A DNA stretch of 64,000 nucleotides from Otis tarda (GCA_026413225.1 JAPMTP010000078.1:1-64000), one strand, 5' to 3'; positions 35,095 to 47,038 are shown, counted from the first letter of the stretch. Notes: a model not told the origin generated them from the letters alone. Made by a program: numbers and translations.

Positions 35095-38000
35095 ACCCAC
35101 GTGCAGCTGGTGGTAAACGTCGAAGCCCTGTTTGTCAGGGAAAGCCAGGAGCCCCAATATCTGTGCTGCGGTAGGTGGACTGCCAATGGCCGCTGAGGAG
35201 CAGCAAGAGCTTGAGTGGCTGGCACTTTTGGTGTGGGAGCAATGGTCCGACGTTCGTGATTTTTTGGGGTTTTTTTCAGGGAGCGCCCACGTGCAGCTGG
35301 TGGTAAACATCGAAGCTCTGTTCGTCAGGGAAAGCCCGGAGCCCCAATGTCTGTGCTGCTGTAGGTGCGCTGCCAATGGCCGCTGAGGAGCAGCAAGAGC
35401 TTGAGTGGCTGGCACTTTTGGTGTGGGAGCAATCGTCCCACGTTCGTGATTTTTTGTGTAATTTCTTTAGTGGGCGCTTCAGTGCAGTTGATGGTAAACT
35501 TCGAAACGCTGTTCATCAGGGAAAGCCTGAAGCACCAGTGTCTGTGTTGTTGTAGATGCTGTGACAACAGCCAGTGAGGAGCAGTAAGAGCTTAAGTTGC
35601 TGGCACTTTTGGTGTGGGAGCAATCGTCTGACGTTCGTGATTTTTAGGGTAATGTTTTTAGTGGGTATTCCTGTGCAGTTTATGGGAAGCGTCGAAGCAC
35701 TCTTCATCAGGGAAAGACCACAGCCCCAGTGGAGCCAGTGTCTGTGGTGCTGTAGATGAGGCATCAAAGCCGGTGAGAAGCAGCAGGAGATTTAGTTCCT
35801 TTCACTTTGGGTGTGGGAGCACTCGTCCAACGTTCGTGATTTTTCGGGGTTTTTTTCAGTGGGCGTCCACGTGCAGCTTGTGGTAATCGTCGAAGCGCTG
35901 TTGGTCAGGGAAAGCCCGGAGCCCCAATGTCTCTGCTGCTGTAGGTGCGCTGCCAATGGCCGCTGAGGAGCAGCAAGAGCTTGAGTGGCTGGCACTTTTG
36001 GTGTGGAGCAATGGTGCGACGTTCGTGATTTTTCGGGGTTTTTTTTCAGGGGGCGCCCATGTGCAGCTGGTGGTAAACGTCTAAGCCCTGTTCGTCATGG
36101 AAAGCCTGGAGCCCCAATGTCTGGGTTGCTGTAGGTGCGCTGCCAATGGCCGCTGAGGAGCAGCAAGAGCTTGAGTGGCTGGCACTTTTGGTGTGGGAGC
36201 AATCGTCCGACGTTGGTGATTTTTTGTGTAATTTCTCCAGTGGGCGCTTCAGTGCAGTTGATGGTAAACTTCGAAACGCTGTTCATCAGGGAAAGCCTGA
36301 AGCACCAGTGTCTGTGTTGTTGTAGATGCTGCGACAACAGCCGGTGAGGAGCAGTAAGAGCTTAAGTTGCTGGCACTTTTGGTGTGGGAGCAATCGTCCG
36401 ACGTTCGTGATTTTTAGGGTAATGTTTTTAGTGGGTACTCCTGTGCAGTTTATGGGAAGCGTCGAAGCAGTCTTCATCAGGGAAAGACCGCAGCCCCAGT
36501 GGAGCCAGTGTCTGTGGTGCTGTAGATGAGGCATCAAAGGCCTGTGAGAAGCAGCAAGAGCTTTAGTTGCTGGCACTTTTGGTGTGGGAGCAATCATCCA
36601 AAGGTCGTAATTTTTAGGGCATTTTATCAGTGGGCGGCGCTGTGCAGTTAATGGTAAACATCAAAGCGCTGTTGGTCAGGGAAAGCCCGGAGCCCCAGTG
36701 TCGGTGGTGCTGTAGATGCGGTGTGAAGGGCGGCTGAGGAGCAGCAAGAGCTTTAGTTGCTGGCACTTTTGGTGTGAGAGCAATTGTCCGACGTCGGTGA
36801 TTTTTAGGGTATTGTTTTTAGTGGGTTCTCCCATGCAGTTGATGGTAAACGTCGAAGCGCTGTACGTCAGGGAAAGCCTGGAGTCCCAGTGTCTCTGGTG
36901 CTGTAGATGAGGCGTCAACAGCCGGTAAGGTGCAGCAAGAGCTTCAGTTGCTGGCACTTTTGTTGTGGGGACAATCATCCCACGTTCGTGATTTTTAGGG
37001 CCTTTTATCAGTGGGTAGCCCACGTGCAGCTGGTGGCAAACGTTGAAGCCCTGCTCCTCAGGGAAAGCCCGCAGCCCCAAGGTCTGTGGTGCTGTGGATG
37101 CGCTGCCAATGGCCGCCGAGGAGCAGCAAGAGCTTGAGTGGCTGGCACTTTTGGTGTGGGAGCAATCATCCGACGTTCGTGATTTTTTGGGGTTTTTTTT
37201 CAGGGGGCGCCCACGTGCAGCTGGTGGCAAACGTCGAAGCCCTGTTCGTCAGGGAAAACCCGAAGCCCCAGTGTCTTTGGTGCTGTAGGTGCGCTGCCAA
37301 TGGCCGCTGAGGAGCAGCAAGAGCTTGAGTGTCTGGCACTTTTGGTGTGGGAGCAATCGTCCGACGTTTGTGATTTTTTCATGTTTTTTTTCAGGGGGCG
37401 CCGTTGTGCAGCTGGTGGTAAACGCCGAAGCCCTGTTCGTTAGGGAAAGCCCGGAGCCCCAATGTCTGTGGTGCTGTAGGTGCACTGCCAATGGCCGCTG
37501 AGGAGCAGCAAGAGCTTGAGTGTCTGCCACTTTTGGTGTGGGAGGAATTGTCCGACATTCATACTTTTTAGGGTAATGTTTTTCGTGGGCGTTTTCCTAC
37601 AGTTTATGTTAAAAGTTGAAGCGTTGTTCGTCAGGGAAAGCCTGAATCCCCAGTGTCTCTGGTGCTGTACGTGTGGCGTCAACGGCGGGTGAGGAGCAGC
37701 AAGAGCTTTAGTTGCTGGCACTTGTGGTGTGGGAGCAATCGTCCGACGTTCGTGATTTTTAGGGTATGTTTTCAGTGGGCTCTTCCCTGCAGTTGATGGC
37801 AAACGTCGAAGTGCTGTTGCCCATGGAAAGCCGAGAGCCCCAGTGTCTGTGGTGCTGTAGTTGCGGCGTCAGCGGCCAGTGAGGGCCAGCAAGAGGTTTA
37901 GTTGCTGGCACTTTTGATGGGGTAGCAATCGTGCAATGTTCGTGGTTTTTGAAGCATTTTGTAAGTGGGAGGCCCTGTGTAGTTGATGAAAAACGTAGAA

Positions 38001-40244
38001 GCGCTGTTCATCAGGGAAAGCCCAGAGCCCCAGTGTCTGGTGTCCTGTAGATGCGGTGTGAAGGGTGGGTGAGGAGCAGCAAGAGCCTGAGTTGCTGGCA
38101 CGTTTGGTGTGGGAACAATCATCCCATGTTCATGATTTTTAGTGTAATTTCTTCAGTGGGCGCTTCAGTGCAGTTGATGGTAAACTTCGAAACGCTGTTC
38201 ATCAGGGAAAGCCTGAAGCACCAGTGTCTGTGTTGTTGTAGATGCTGCGACAACAGCCGGTGAGGAGCTGCAAGAGCTTGAGTTGCTGGCACTTTTGGTG
38301 TGGGAGCAATCGTCCCACGTACATGATTTTTAGGGCATTTTGTAAGTGGGCGGCCCTGTGCAGTTGATGGTAAACGTCGAAGCGCTGTTCATCAGGGAAA
38401 GCCGGGAGCCCCAGTGTATGTGGTGCTGTAGGTGCGGTGTGAAGGGGCGGTGAGGAGGAGCAAGAGCTTTATTTGCTGGCACTTTTGGTGTGGGAGCAAT
38501 CGTCCGACGTTCGTGATTTTTAGGGTAATGTTTTTAGTGGGTACTCCTGTGCATTTTATGATAATGTCGAAGCGCTGATCGTCAGGGAAAGCCCGCAGCC
38601 CCAGTGTCTGTGGTGCTGTAGATGCGGCATCAGTTGCTGGTGAGGTGCAGAAAGAGCTTTAGTGTCTGGCATGGTTGGTGTGGGAGCAATCGTGCGACAT
38701 TCGTGATTTTTAGGGTATTTTTTCAGTGGACGGCCCTGTGCAGTTGATGGGAAACTTCGAAGCGCTGTTCGTCCGGAAAAGCCAGAAGGCCCATTGTCTG
38801 TGATGCTGTAGACGCGGCGTGAACGGCCGGTGAGGAGCAGCGAGAGCCTGAGTTGCTGGCACTTTTGCTGTGGGAGCATTCGTCTGACATTCGTACCTTT
38901 TATGGTATTTTTTTTAGTGGGTGCTCCTATGCAGTTGATGGTAAACGTCGAAGCGCTGTTGGTCATGAAAAGCCCAGAGCCCCAATGTCTGTGGTGCTGC
39001 AGATGCGTAGTCAACTGCTGGTGAGGAGCAGCAAGTGCTTTAGTTGCTGGCACTTTTGGTATGGGAGCAATCGTCCAACGTTCGTGATTTTGGGATATAT
39101 TTTCTGTGGGCGCTTCTGTGCAGCTGTTGGTAAACGTCAAAGCGCTGTTCGTCAGAGAAAGCCCGGAGCCCCAGTGTCTGTGGTACTGTAGATGCGGCGT
39201 TAGCGGCTGGTGAGGAGTAGCAAGAGCTTGAGTTGCTAGCACTTTTGGTGTGGGAGCAATCGTCAGACATTCATATTTTTTATGGTATTTTTTTTAGTGG
39301 GTGCTCCTATGCAGTTGATGGTAAACGTCAAAGCGCTGTTCGTCAGGGATAGCCCGGAGCGCCAGTGTCAGTGGTGCTGTAGATGTGGTGTGAAGGGTGG
39401 GTGAGGAACAGGAAGAGCTTTAGTTCCTGGCACTTTTGGTGTTGGAGCAATCGTCTGAGGTTCTTGATTTTTAGGCTATATTTTCAGTGGGCGGCCCTGT
39501 GCAGTAGATGGTAAACGTCTAAGCGCTGTCTGTCAGGGAAAGCCCGGAGCCCCAATGTCTGTGGTGTTGTAGATGCGGCCTCAACGGCCGGTGAGGAGCA
39601 GCAGGAGCTTTAGTTGCTGGCACTTTTGGTGTGGGTACAATCGTCCGACATTCGTGATTTTTAGGATATTTTTTCAGTGGACCCTTCCGTGCAGATGATG
39701 TTAAACGTTGAAGCACTGTTCATCAGGGAAAGCCCAGAGCCCCGGTGTTTGTGGTCCTGTAGATGCGGTGTGAAGGGCAGGTGAGGAGCAGCAAGAGCTT
39801 TAGTTGCTGGCTCTTTTGGTATGGGAGCAATCATCTGACATTCATGATTTTTAGGGTATTTTTTCAGTGGGCTCTTCCGTGCAGTTGATGGTAAACGTCG
39901 AAGCCCTGTTCGTGTGGGAAAGCCCGCAGCCCCAGTGTCTGTGATGCTGTAAATGTGGCGTCAACTGCCGGTGAGGAGCAGCAAGAGCTTTAGTTGCTGG
40001 CACTTTTGGTGTGGGAACAATGGTCCGACGTTCTTGCTTTTTAGAGTAATATTTTAGTGGGTGCTCCAGTGCAGTTGATGGTAAACGTCGAAGCGCTGTT
40101 CGTCAGGGAAAGCCCGGAGCCCCAGTGTCTGTGGTGTTGTAGATGTGGCGTCAACAACCGGTGAGGAGCAGCAAGAGCTGCTCACAGGGCTGCCGGCTTG
40201 AAATGGTGGAAAATGTCGGAGTCCTGGTGGTCTAGGACTGACTA
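35095..40244 (+). repeat. Satellite array, block 3, subfamily C (about 27 monomers)
   Basis: Plus-orientation ~191-bp monomers. The first few resemble block 1. From about 35,460 most carry GCAGTTGATGGTAAAC, GAAGCGCTGTT, CCCCAGTGTCTGTGG and GAGCTTTAGTTGCTGGCA in place of the block-1 versions, and the T-tract is replaced by TTTTTAGGGTATTTT or similar. Neighbours differ more from each other than in block 1. Local duplication is visible (the monomer pair near 35,365-35,759 recurs at 36,135-36,529). No other element is seen. Confidence 0.88.
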
Positions 40245-40514
40245 GGACTATCCCCAATGTCAGACGATTGCTCTGGGCTTCCTAGGCCAACAGGACTCTG
40301 ACATTTGCCACCAAGTCAACCTGGCAGCCCTCTGAGAATGAATCTTATAAGTCCCGAACATCAGACGATTACTCCAACACCAGAAGTGCCTGCTCTGAAA
40401 GTTCTTGCTGCTCCTCACCGACTCTTCCCACCGCATCTACAAGCTCAAAAACATTGGGTCTCTCGGCTTTCCTGCATCACCAGGATTCTGACACTTACTA
40501 TTGACATACGGAAA
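40245..40514 (-). repeat. Short inverted satellite segment at the edge of the large palindrome
   Basis: Plus-strand text reads as reverse-complement subfamily-B-like satellite (GAAAGTTCTTGCTGCTCCTC near 40,398-40,417). The preceding ~60 bp are plus-oriented subfamily-B text, and an imperfect inverted repeat surrounds the switch (GGGCTGCCGG… and …CTGGCAGCCC). It abuts the ERV LTR end at about 40,515. Confidence 0.75.
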
Positions 40515-41635
40515 TGGACTCTGTAACTCGGAAGTTATAAACTAGGTATGTTTATTGCGTGCAGATGCACGGGGATCGCTCCACCACAAGCGTGCATGCC
40601 CGAGGTAGAAAACCGTCCCATTTTTATACAATAAAACAATGAATATTCAATTGACGCCTAGACATATTCATTACCTAAACCCACCTACTCTTGCTTCGTA
40701 TGCTAATTAGCTTATCAGTCCTTCGCGCTTGCGCAAATTCTCCCAATAATTGTGGGCAGGGGTCTTTGGTGGTCTTTGGGATGAAGGCCGTAGGTCTACT
40801 TCATGGTGTACTTTTCACCTTTAGCCTAGAATGCAATGATCCTGCAAGCTTGCAGTGTTCTTATCAGCTTGAGCTGATTCATGTCCTTGTTAACCATCTG
40901 TTTTCCTTTAGCAAGGAGGTTTATAGACGTATTTGTGACACATGCCATCCTGGTTTTGAATTCTTGTTCTTTCTAATCACTCCCTTGAGATAATGCGAGA
41001 CTGTTTCTCACTCCTTACAAATGAGTCCTTCGTCAGGAAAAGAAAAAAAAACAGACTTCCTCCTCCATTAATTGTTTCTCTAAGCTATATGGTTACGTGA
41101 CTATGTTTTGTAACTATATTCTTGTCCTGGTTCTGGCTAGGATAGAGTTAATATTTACCTGAGCTGGGTGGAGAACTGCAGCTGGTAGCTCCTATGGCTG
41201 GGATAGTTAACTAATTAGCTAACAGCTGGGGTTAATTTACCCAAATTAGCCAAAGGGCTGTTCCATCCCATCTGACATCATGCTCAGTATATAAGCGAGG
41301 AGGGTGCTGAAGGGAGCCTCCTGCTGCTTGGAAGAAACTAAGTGTGGAGATTTGTTGTAAGCCATTATACTGTATTTGTATTGCATCACTGTTTTGTTTT
41401 CTTCTGTCATTACTGTTAAATTTACTTTTTGTTCAATCTCAACCCACGTGTTTGGTTTTTTCCCTGGTTTTCTTTTGTTTACCAAATCTCCCCCTGTTCT
41501 CTCGGGGGCGGGGAGTGAGAGAGAGACTGTGTAGTCTGGTCCCGATTGGGGCTGAACTACAGCAGTTCTTTAAGTGCATACATATATAGTTGTGATTAAC
41601 TTATTGTCCCCATTTCTATGTGGTCCCCTATATCA
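40515..41635 (-). mobile_element. 3' LTR of the gammaretrovirus-like ERV (left arm), interrupted by another LTR
   Basis: Read on the minus strand, the LTR starts TGATATAGGGG right after the polypurine tract (41,638-41,648) and ends …GAGTCCA at 40,515. It carries a TATAAAAA-type box (40,621-40,628) and AATAAA (reverse complement at 40,551-40,556). Without the inserted LTR and its duplication it is about 674 bp. Its outer edge abuts subfamily-B satellite. No 5' LTR exists in this arm. Confidence 0.82.
41118..41569 (+). mobile_element. Solo LTR inserted antisense into the ERV LTR (left arm), 5-bp TSD
   Basis: A 442-bp LTR (41,123-41,564) starting TGTCCTGGTTCTGG and ending ACTACAGCA, with TATATAA at 41,288-41,294. 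It is flanked by ATTCT (41,118-41,122) and GTTCT (41,565-41,569), a 5-bp duplication with one mismatch. The right-arm copy has a perfect AGAAT pair on the other strand, so the mismatch is a left-arm change. It belongs to the same family as the palindrome I LTR. Confidence 0.9.
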
Positions 41636-41637
41636 AT

Positions 41638-41648
41638 CCCCCCTTTTT
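41638..41648 (-). promoter_or_regulatory. Polypurine tract (left arm)
   Basis: Plus-strand CCCCCCTTTTT, i.e. AAAAAGGGGGG on the ERV sense strand, two bases before the TG that opens the 3' LTR. This is the expected site of plus-strand priming. Confidence 0.75.
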
Positions 41649-41705
41649 ATCACACTAAGTAAATTCTTTTACTTAAACAGTTTCCCTGAATGATATGAAG
41701 CATCA

Positions 41706-42554
41706 TACACGGTTTGGGGGGGGGGGGGCTAATGTGGTAGCTTCTGTAGGAAACTGCTAGAAGTCACTCCCCTTTGTTCAGTGGATTCTGCCAGGCCTAG
41801 GGCGGACCCGCTGCTGGCCAAAGCTGAGCCGATTGGTAGCAGAATGTTCCGTGATAACGCCTCTGTGATAACATATTTAAGAAGGGGAAAACAGAAGAAA
41901 AAAAAAAGAGGGAAGAGAAGATGTGAAGAAGCTGAGCGGGGGCAGAGGCACAGAGGGGGAGGCACAGGCCTCATGGGCCTTGCAGGCCTCACCCTCTGGC
42001 CTCTTGCCAGGCTGCTGACTGGGCCCGAATCGGCCCGTGGAGGGCCCGCTGGGACAGCCATTCTGGAGAGACTGCACTCCGTGGAAGAGATGACCCACGC
42101 CGGAGCAGTTTCACGAAGGACTGTGATGTATGGGAGGGACCCCACAACAGGGCAGGGGAGGAATGTGAGGAGGTCTTCCCCCAACCATGAAGCAGCGGCG
42201 TAAAACAACGTGTGATGAACTGACCGCCATCCCCATTCCCTCTTCCCTTTCCTGTGCAACTCGGGGAGGGGAAGGTAGTAGAGATAATGTTAAGCTTGGG
42301 AAGAGGGAGGGGTGGAGGGAGGTTATCTTGTTCTCTGTCTCATTATCTTGCTGTTTGTAGTAATAAATGAATAGTTTTCCCCAAGAGGAGTCTGTTTTGC
42401 CTGTAACGGTAACTTTAAGGATTTCTCCCTGTCCTTATGTCAAACCTCGAGCCGTTTTTCTTTATATTATCTCCCCCTGTTCTCTTGGAGGGTGGGGGGA
42501 GTGAGAGAGAGAGACTGCGTAGTCTGGTCTGGTGATCGGGGCACAGTTACGACA
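41706..42554 (+). mobile_element. ERVL-type LTR, antisense, between env remnant and polypurine tract (left arm)
   Basis: Similar to the solo LTR at 14,765-15,907 (shared GTGGTAGCTTCTG, TGTTCCGTGATAACGCCTCT, AATAAATGAATAG) but about 290 bp shorter through one internal deletion downstream of GACTGGGCCCGA. A 13-base G-run (41,716-41,728) sits near its start. It is oriented opposite to the ERV coding frames. The end next to env is clean (…ACGACA), but the other end is degenerate and I find no convincing target-site duplication. Confidence 0.8.
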
Positions 42555-42744
42555 GTGTTACTTTCTTAAACATTCTCCAAACCCATAGGTACAGCATAAT
42601 AGTTAATATTAATAAAATTCCTAAGCTAATCAAGAAGATCACAACAGGGGGCACCGTAGTATTAAGGATCCCTGTTGCCTCTGTCCCAGCCCCACTCATG
42701 CCCTGAGTACATTTCCATTTCGTGCATAACCACAGCGGCCAAGT
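42547..42744 (-). pseudogene. env: env transmembrane tail remnant (left arm)
   Basis: Mirror copy of 61,780-61,977, with the same hydrophobic anchor and WRMFKK tail and the same stop inside the antisense LTR. Sequence reading through the anchor is unchanged relative to the right arm. Confidence 0.6.
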
Positions 42745-42901
42745 TTAAGCCCGACCATTTAAAAGGTGGTCCCATGCTTCCTGTAAACCCAAGGTAGGCG
42801 TGAGACCACGGCCATTTGGTGTCCTTTTGATTACAAGTTAGTGGTAAAATGCAGGAAAATATTGCAAACCCAATCACAATTCCAGTTAAACAATTGGTCA
42901 T
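42662..42901 (-). pseudogene. env: env signal peptide and start of surface domain, remnant (left arm)
   Basis: Mirror of 61,623-61,862. A Met followed by a hydrophobic signal-like segment (GIVIGFAIFSCILPLTC) and a short polar stretch, ending at a stop where sequence typical of the env interior should begin. The frame overlaps the transmembrane remnant in another phase, showing that most of env was deleted before the arms were duplicated. Confidence 0.55.
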
Positions 42902-43113
42902 TTTAGGATGTAATTGTTCTAGTGGATTAGTACAGCTACTTCTGTAGATAATGTACTGCCTTCTGTGACCTACTAAAATGGGTTTTATATTTCCTATAAT
43001 AAAATGACAAATAAGATATAAACTGCACTGATGACAGATTTGGGCAATATTAGTTACTGGCCGGTCCTGGTTTCTTTGTCCGGTATCGTTTGCTGTGGTG
43101 TCCCACCGGTTCA

Positions 43114-44013
43114 CTACTGCTTTTGGCTCACATACTTGTTACCCACATTGTTCCTGCCCTTATCCGTTCGAACGAGTTTAAGTCTCAAGTCTTCGTTGTT
43201 GTCTGGAGTTACTTTCCACAAGGTTGCAGAGGCTCTCTTGATCCGAGTATGGTGTATGCAGGAGTTCTGTCCCTCTACCTTAATTGCCATGTAGGTGGTG
43301 AGGAGGACTTGAAAAGGTCCGGTCCACTGTGGTTCCGGGGTTTTTCTGTAAGAGACATATATATAGTCCCCTGGTTGTATATCGTGAACAGGCCCATCCA
43401 GACCCCTACTACGTGTTCCCATTACATGTTTTTCAATTCTTTTTGATTGTTTGTTTAGTGCCACCATATAGGAGGTCATTATTTCTTCACCAATTTGTGA
43501 AGGTGTTCCCTTTTGTACCCCATAGGGTCGGCCATATAGAATTTTGAATGGACTAAGCCCTTCTCTTGCTCTTGGTCTGGTTCGTATTTGTATAAGAGCT
43601 AATGGTAAAGACTGAGGCCAAGTTAGATTAGTTTCCTGACCCAACTTGACAATCTGTTGTTTGATTAGGTGATTCATTTTCTCCACCTGGCCACTTGATT
43701 GTGGTCGGTAAGAGGTATGTAATTGCCAATCTATCCCTAGATGGTGGCTAATTTCTTGTACTATTCTGGACACAAAATGTGGTCCTCTATCCGAGGACAT
43801 TACCGCTGGGACTCCAAACCTAGGTACTATTTCCTGGAGCAGTATTTTGGTTACTTCCCAGGCTTTAGCAGTTCTGCACGGGGAAGCTTCTGGCCAGCCT
43901 GAAAAGGTATCAGTAAGTACTACTAAGTATCGGTACCCTCCTTTTCTAGGGAGTTCTGAGAAATCAATCTGCCAATGTTGTCCCGGACCATTCCCCTTTC
44001 CGATTTTTTTCAA
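43114..44013 (-). pseudogene. pol: pol: integrase catalytic core and C-terminal domain (left arm, open)
   Basis: A 299-codon open frame. The DDE triad is visible: D in HWQIDFSEL, D in SSDRGPHF, E in SGQVEKMNHL. It is followed by a gammaretrovirus-type C-terminal domain ending near GPFQVLLTT and IHHTRIK. Unlike the right arm it has no frameshift after VSYRK: a run of five A here is six A there. The N-terminal zinc domain lies upstream in another phase, so this is still a fragment. Retroviral integrase inserts viral DNA into host chromosomes; this copy has no upstream reading frame to express it. Confidence 0.85.
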
Positions 44014-44538
44014 GTTTCGGCCCTTTTACAACTTTAGGATTAGTCTGGAGACAAAGATCACATTGTTGACTTACTTGTCTAACGGTAGTGTATAAGTTTC
44101 GCGCTATTATGTTCCTGAAGAGATCTTTATATAGGGCTTCTGCCCCGCCCCCCGCCCCCCCAGTGTCTTTTTCTATGTTCTTCTCGGACTACTGACCATA
44201 TCATGTAGGAGGGAATTACTACCCTCCCGTGTGAGGGGTAGTAATTGGCCCACCCTTCCTCATTATATGATCCCTTTAGATCATTAATGTTTGCCGTCTT
44301 CCTTTGTGTATTCTGGTTTACCTTCTAGAAATACCTGTCCATCAGGAATTAGCGCACCCTCTACCTTGATTGTTTCTCTAGCTGCTTGTTTTGCTTCCCT
44401 ATCTGCCAGCTCATTTCCTCTTTCCAATTCTGTGCTCACTTTCTGGTGTGCTTTAATATGCATAATTGCCACCTTTTCGGGAAGTTGGACTGCATTCAGG
44501 ATTTTCAAAATCTCTTCTGTGTTTGATGGTTTTTCCAT
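44014..44538 (-). pseudogene. pol: pol: RNase H C-terminus and integrase zinc domain, frame broken (left arm)
   Basis: Contains the RNase H end (HIKAHQ, GNELADREAK) in the frame 44,284-44,538, which stops after KEDGKH because two bases present in the right arm are missing here (AAACATTAATG against AAACTTATTAATG). Downstream, in another phase, the HHCC integrase motif can be followed to CDLCLQTNP. The G-rich insert within it is shorter here (G runs of 7, 6 and 4 on the coding strand) than in the right arm (13, 5 and 4). Confidence 0.75.
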
Positions 44539-45746
44539 GAGAATTTAACCGTCCTCTTTCCTTCCATATTGCTCCATGGGCATGTACCACCCCAAAGGCA
44601 TATTTAAAGTCAGTCCAAATGTTTACAGTCCTTCCCTGGGCTCTCTCCAGGGCTCGGGTAAGGGCTATGATCTCGGCCTTTTGGGCCGAGACGTCGGCTG
44701 ATAGTGGCCTGGACTCTATCACCTTTTCGAAAGTGGTAACAGCATATCCGGAATGCCGCCTTCCATTTAACATATAGCTGCTTCCATCGGTGAACCAATG
44801 TTCGGCTCCATCGATAGGGACATCTTTAAGATCCGTTTGACTAGAATACGTGGTTTCAATTGTTTCCAAGCAGTCATGACTCACTGGCTCCCCGATGTTC
44901 CCATCAAGGAATGAGGCCGGATTGATGATGTTTGTGGTCACGATTTCAACATCATCCTGTTCAACCATTATAGCTTGATATTTCAGGAACCTTTGTGGGG
45001 AAAGCCAATGCCCTCCTTTTGCTTCAAGGACCGCAGCTACAGTATGGGAAACTAGGACAGTCATTTTCTGGCCTAGAGTGAACTTTCGGGCTTCTTGAAT
45101 GTTTAGAATGACAGCTGCTACTGCTCTCAGACAGCTGGGCCACCCTTTCGCAGCGGCATCCAGCTGTTTGGAGAAGTATGCTACCGCCCATCTGTATGGT
45201 CCCAAATCTTGTGCCAATATTCCTAGTGCCATTCCTTGTTTTTCGTGGGAAAATAGAAAAAATGGCTTACTCACATCAGGAAGTCCCAGTGCTGGTGCCG
45301 ACATCAGGGCTTTCTTCAGCTGATGGAAGGCTCGATCTGACTCAGCATCCCACTGGAGATCCTTTTGGTTAGCTGCTATCAGGGAATATAGGGGCTTAAC
45401 AAGCAGACCATAAGCACATATCCAAAGTCGGCACCACCCCGTCATTCCTAAGAATGTCCGTAGTTCCTTTATAGTTTGTGGTCGGGGGGGTTTGGCATAT
45501 GGCCTCTTTCCGGGCTTGTCCTAGAATCTGTTGTCCGGCACTGATCTCATACCCCAGGTACGTGACCTGGGGTTGTAACAACACCTGTGCCTTTTTCTTA
45601 GAAACCCGATATCCCTGTAGTCTTAGGAAATGTAACAGACTCACGGTCCCAATGACACAGGATTCTTTGGTTCTGGTTGCAATAAGAAGGTTGTCTACAT
45701 ATTGTAACACCTTCCCTTCTTCTGATGGTGGTTCCCATGATCCCAA
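44453..45746 (-). pseudogene. pol: pol: reverse transcriptase C-terminal half and RNase H (left arm, frameshifted)
   Basis: Two frames, 45,396-45,746 and 44,453-45,445, meet at a G-run that has seven G here and six in the right arm; the right arm is continuous. The RT active site reads YVDN instead of YVDD (codon at 45,690-45,692). RNase H residues are recognisable (WFTDGSS, QKAEIIALTRAL, IWTDFKYAFG). Same shared defects as the right-arm copy. Confidence 0.85.
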
Positions 45747-45754
45747 GTCCTTTG

Positions 45755-46696
45755 CTAGCTGATTCCCAAAAACTGTGGGGCTATTTTTAAACCCCTACGG
45801 CAACACCGTCCATGTGTCTTTCGACCACTTTTGGGATTTTCCCATGCGAAAGCAAAAATTTTCTGGCTGGCTTCATGGAGAGGGAGGCAAAAGAAAGCAT
45901 CTTTTAAATCTAGGACCGTAAACCAAGCTAAATCAGGTTTTAGCGTGGTTAATAGGGTATAGGTGTTAGCTACCACAGGGTATAGGTCCGCTGTTATTTT
46001 GTTGATGGCTCTTAAGTCTTGAACTATCCTATAGGACCCATCAGGTTTCTTAACTGGAAGCATAGGTGTATTGAATTCTGACTCACATTCTTTTAGTAGT
46101 CTTAGTTCTATGAACCGCTCTATGATGGGACAAATTCCTTCCCTATCTTCCATTTTCAGTGGGTATTGTTTGATCCTGATGGCACTCTGTCCCTCCTTTA
46201 GTTTTACTATTGTTGGTGGTGCATTCTTTGCTCGTCCCGGTATATCGGTTGCCCAGACTCCGGGATATACTTGGTCAACAATTCTTGCACCAATTTCTCC
46301 TGTTGCAGGGGTACTGACCAAGGATAGACTCATAATTTGAACGTATTGGTGATCATTTACCTCCAGAGTAACTTCCCCTTGCTTAAATTTGATTGTTGCT
46401 TCTAGTTGTTCTAATAAATCCCTAGCAAGAAGGGCCTTTGGAGAATTTGGCATATACAGAAATTTATGGATCCCCACTTGCTTCCCCAATTTGTATTTTA
46501 AGGGTCTGCAAAAGCAAGCCTCTTCAGTCTGGCCTGTCGCACCTTTCACTGTAATATAATCATTTTCCAGAGGCATCAAAGCTTGATTCAGAACAGAATA
46601 AGTCGCTCCCGTGTCTACTAAAAATTTGATTTCTTTTTGTTCTTCCCCTAACTTTATTTTTACTGACAGGTCGGCTAGACAATTTTCTTCAGCCAC
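45755..46696 (-). pseudogene. pol: pro-pol: protease and RT N-terminal half (left arm)
   Basis: A 313-codon frame with aspartic protease motif LVDTGATYSVL, flap/C-terminal motif LLARDLLEQL, then RT (KKPDGSYRIVQDLR; LDLKDAFF with the first catalytic Asp present). It leaves frame shortly before the fingers-palm junction and ends at a stop in both arms. The protease start is continuous with the RT here, whereas the right arm is broken by one missing G. In this arm the nucleocapsid is out of phase with protease because of one fewer A in a GCCAAGGA run. Confidence 0.85.
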
Positions 46697-47038
46697 GTGA
46701 GCTACCGTTTTCCCTTGATTGTTGCGCCATCTAGCGTTCCTTGGCGCTCAGGGCACTCGTTCTTCCAGTGTCCGGGCTTTTTATATATCGCACATTGATT
46801 CCTACCCAGAGGCGTCAGCCCACGCATTGGTTTAACTTTAAATTTCCGATTTTCATTTTTCTCTTACCACTGCTAGTATTTTCTTCTCGTCTTGCCTGTA
46901 ACTTTCCTCTCGATTGCTAAATATTCTCCATGCTTCTTCTAATAACCTTTCTAAGGCTCTGTTTTCAGGAGGTCTTAGTTTTTGCAATTTGCGCCTAATA
47001 TCCCCTTGTGAGGGGATATTCGTAGCCCCTGTTTTCTC
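46697..47038 (-). pseudogene. gag: gag: capsid C-terminus and nucleocapsid remnant (left arm)
   Basis: Mirror of 57,479-57,835. It holds the capsid tail (GDIRRKLQKL, LLEEAWRIF; in-frame TGA at 46,853-46,855) and a single zinc knuckle in which the second Cys position is Tyr. It starts abruptly at the satellite junction near 47,038; matrix, p12-like region and most of capsid are absent. Confidence 0.75.

Noticed and set aside
41729-42259. 176-codon frame in the antisense LTR (and its twin at 62,262-62,795)
   Set aside because: It is on the opposite strand to the LTR, is low-complexity at its end (poly-F from a T-run), and is explained by the LTR.
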